Assembly: GCA_913009215.1 (NCBI GenBank)
Contig: CAJVXG010000070.1
Coordinates: 1 to 7,903, forward strand
Direction: 5' to 3'
Source: an uncultured Gammaproteobacteria bacterium
GTDB lineage: Bacteria; Pseudomonadota; Gammaproteobacteria; Acidiferrobacterales; CAJVXG01
Length of the DNA stretch: 7,903 bases
The notes beneath the pieces are model-generated. The model was not told where the DNA came from. It saw nothing but the letters and a program-made list of their open reading frames with translations, and ran no database searches. Made by a program: the position numbers and the translations under genes. Of the stretch, positions 6,214-7,903 are shown piece by piece; position 1 is the first letter of the stretch, and each line of letters starts with the position of its first letter.

Positions 6214-7086
6214 CTGTTTTGCCTTCTTCCCAATTTGTGCTTTCCAGTAATTCGCTTTCTGTTCATTAGCAGCGATTCCGAATAAGCCCTTTTCATAGAT
6301 TTTGGCTAGAGCGCCACGCGAGGCATCAGTGCCTTTGTTCGCAGCCTTTTCATACCAGGACAGGCAACCCCGAGGATCTTGTTTGCCTGCCCAGCCTTTT
6401 AGGCACATTGTTGCCATATTATGCATCGCTCCGGGGTTCCCTTGCCTTGCCATATTGTAGTAGGTCATAAATACATTCTGTTGTGCGGTTGGCAATCCTT
6501 GCTGCGCAGCTTTCATTTGCCATTCCAGTCCTTTGTTGATATTTTTTTTGACACCCAATCCTTTCACATACATTCCCCCCAGGCTATTTTGTGCGTGAGG
6601 TGAGCCGTTTGCAGCTGCTTTTGAAAACCATTTAAGCGCCTTTTTGTAGCTTTTCTTTACACCATTGCCTTTTAAATAGAGTGACCCGATATTATTCTGG
6701 GCAACCGAATTTCCTTGCTTGGCAGACCGTAAGTACCATTCCATGGCCTTCCTAAAGTCTTTATTGACTCCTTTTCCTGTCTCGTACATAAGACCCAGAT
6801 TTGATTGGGCATCAGGATCCCCCTGTTTAGCAGCCTTTAGATACCATTGGACTGCTTGCTTCTCGTTTTTCCTTACGCCCAGACCCTGGGCGTACATAAC
6901 GCCAATATTGTACTGCGCGAGAGCATTACCCTTCTTTGCCAAAGGCAATAGTAGCGAATGGGCTTTCTTATAGTTTTTCTGCTTGAGAGCGGCAGACCCT
7001 TTTTCCAGCGGGCCGGCAAAAGATAAAATGGGCAGTAAAAAAAGCCCGGTAAATACAAGCGTGGTTAAGATTTTCTTAAATTCCAT
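6211..7086 (-). CDS. Exported SEL1-repeat protein with one shortened repeat
   Basis: The protein has 291 residues from the ATG at 7086, with GGAG 10 nt upstream. The frame is open to 7221, but those 45 extra residues lack any start signal and would bury the signal peptide. Residues 1-24 are a Sec signal (MEFKK, hydrophobic core, LSFA, then cleavage before GP). Residues 27-51 form a TPR-like pair. Regular SEL1 repeats follow at about 52-88, 89-124, 125-160 and 161-196, each with the LGxMY and GxGV pattern. The next unit (about 197-216) lacks the loop and most of its second helix, and two more divergent repeats run to about 287, with Cys228 and Cys241 in the first of them. It is Lys-rich and highly basic. 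Such periplasmic solenoids bind other proteins; no partner is evident. It is a paralogue of the SEL1 protein at 4288-5139, but diverged enough that the pair is not a recent duplication. Confidence 0.9.
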   Translation of the reverse strand: MEFKKILTTLVFTGLFLLPILSFAGPLEKGSAALKQKNYKKAHSLLLPLAKKGNALAQYNIGVMYAQGLGVRKNEKQAVQWYLKAAKQGDPDAQSNLGLMYETGKGVNKDFRKAMEWYLRSAKQGNSVAQNNIGSLYLKGNGVKKSYKKALKWFSKAAANGSPHAQNSLGGMYVKGLGVKKNINKGLEWQMKAAQQGLPTAQQNVFMTYYNMARQGNPGAMHNMATMCLKGWAGKQDPRGCLSWYEKAANKGTDASRGALAKIYEKGLFGIAANEQKANYWKAQIGKKAKQ

Positions 7087-7201
7087 AAATTCTTTTCTCC
7101 GAAAATTATCTTTTTGTCTAACGGCCCAAATAAACAGCACACAGTTTTTTGTATTGGCTGTGGAGTGTGTGGTTAAAAAAATAGATGTCAGAGAGCACTT
7201 A

Positions 7202-7219
7202 GAACCTCTAACGAGGTTC
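7202..7219. repeat. Perfect inverted repeat between can and the SEL1 gene
   Basis: GAACCTC (7202-7208) and GAGGTTC (7213-7219) are perfect 7-bp complements around TAAC, starting 54 bp after the carbonic anhydrase stop codon. On the minus strand a T7 run exists (7174-7180) but lies more than 20 nt beyond the stem, too far for a standard terminator. An operator for the SEL1 gene or a weak terminator of can are both possible. Confidence 0.4.
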
Positions 7220-7272
7220 ATTAAGTATTTCCTGATCTCACTTCGCTCGTTCTGGTCACTTTGTTTCTAATA

Positions 7273-7902
7273 TTAACGGAAATTGCTCTCTGGCCCGGTT
7301 TTTACATCGCTTGATGTAACACAAGCATTCAGATCTTTTAGAATCCCATTCTCAATATTATAAATCCATCCGTGAACGGAAAGCTCGCGCCCCTGTTTCC
7401 ATGTGTTTTGTACAATAGTTGTGTTACAAATGTTTGTTACCTGCTCCTTTACATTTAGCTCACAGAGTAAATCCAGCTTCTCATCATGCTTTAGCCCTTT
7501 AAATCTTTCAGCATTGAAACGGATAACATCCTTAATATGCCGCAGCCAATTATCGATAAGACCATGCTCTTGATCTTCCATGGCGGCCTTAATACCACCG
7601 CACCCATAATGACCGCAAATTATAATATGCTTGACTTTGAGAACATCGACGGCGTACTGTACAACAGAAAGACAATTCAAGTCTGTATGAACAACAACAT
7701 TTGCAATATTGCGATGTACAAATACTTCACCAGGAGGCAGGTTTACTATTTCGTTCGCAGGAACCCGGCTATCTGAACAGCCAATCCAAAGATATTCTGG
7801 AGCCTGTTGCCTGGATAATTGTGAGAAAAACTCCGGGTCTTTTTCCTTGATCGCAGTTGCCCACGCCAAATTCCTGTCAAAAAGATACTTTAGTGTTTTC
7901 AA
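7273..7902 (-). CDS. can: Beta-carbonic anhydrase, type II (Can)
   Basis: This cytoplasmic zinc enzyme interconverts CO2 and bicarbonate, supplying bicarbonate to carboxylases. The 209 residues align without gaps at key sites with E. coli Can: zinc ligands Cys42, Asp44, His98 and Cys101, and Arg46 of the Asp-Arg pair, in the motifs WIGCSDSRVP (39-48) and IICGHYGCGG (94-103). Trp39, Arg64 and Tyr181, the non-catalytic bicarbonate pocket of type II enzymes, are also all present, so bicarbonate-controlled, pH-dependent activity is expected. The first codon in the window is TTG at 7902, which aligns with Met1 of the E. coli protein; with one base of sequence left, I cannot tell whether it is a true TTG start or whether an ATG lies just outside. 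The C-terminus ends soon after the core, slightly shorter than E. coli Can. The following SEL1 gene is 186 bp away and probably a separate unit. Confidence 0.95.
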   Translation of the reverse strand: MKTLKYLFDRNLAWATAIKEKDPEFFSQLSRQQAPEYLWIGCSDSRVPANEIVNLPPGEVFVHRNIANVVVHTDLNCLSVVQYAVDVLKVKHIIICGHYGCGGIKAAMEDQEHGLIDNWLRHIKDVIRFNAERFKGLKHDEKLDLLCELNVKEQVTNICNTTIVQNTWKQGRELSVHGWIYNIENGILKDLNACVTSSDVKTGPESNFR

Positions 7903-7903
7903 A

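Noticed and set aside
7087..7221. 45-residue N-terminal extension of the SEL1 protein
   Set aside because: It has no ribosome site and would bury an obvious signal peptide that begins at 7086.

Overview
The window reads as part of a Gram-negative, most likely gammaproteobacterial chromosome. The evidence is indirect: a beta-carbonic anhydrase that matches E. coli Can residue for residue at its key sites, a LemA/M48 peptidase pair, a dodecin, a DUF3617-type periplasmic protein, two exported SEL1-repeat proteins, AGGAG-type ribosome binding sites and moderate GC content. Every gene I can support lies on the minus strand, so the biological order runs from high to low coordinates. No tRNA, rRNA, CRISPR array or intact mobile element was seen.

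Region 7902-5971: a type II beta-carbonic anhydrase (can) is followed by an exported 291-residue SEL1-repeat protein. Directly after that stop codon, in the same frame, lies a start-less coding remnant (5971-6141) behind a 69-bp segment bounded by TGACCC/GGGTCA. It looks like the tail of a broken gene.

Region 5916-4288: a dodecin (flavin storage protein) and a secreted four-cysteine DUF3617-like protein are 4 bp apart and probably translationally coupled. A second exported SEL1-repeat protein follows 104 bp later.

Region 4287-3342: a gene-free 349-bp stretch holds several inverted repeats, one of which abuts a good -10 box in front of lemA. LemA (a membrane-anchored helical protein) and a large HtpX-like M48 metallopeptidase with an unusual ~290-residue C-terminal extension form a tight two-gene operon. 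After a 284-bp spacer comes an exported von Willebrand factor A (vWA) domain protein that runs off the window at base 1.

Most products are exported or membrane-bound: the vWA protein, M48 peptidase, LemA, both SEL1 proteins and the DUF3617 protein. The region therefore looks like a cluster of cell-envelope maintenance or quality-control genes next to housekeeping enzymes. I see no complete, clearly new system. The most unusual items are the M48 C-terminal extension, the in-frame gene remnant after the SEL1 stop codon, and the operator-like repeat at the lemA promoter.
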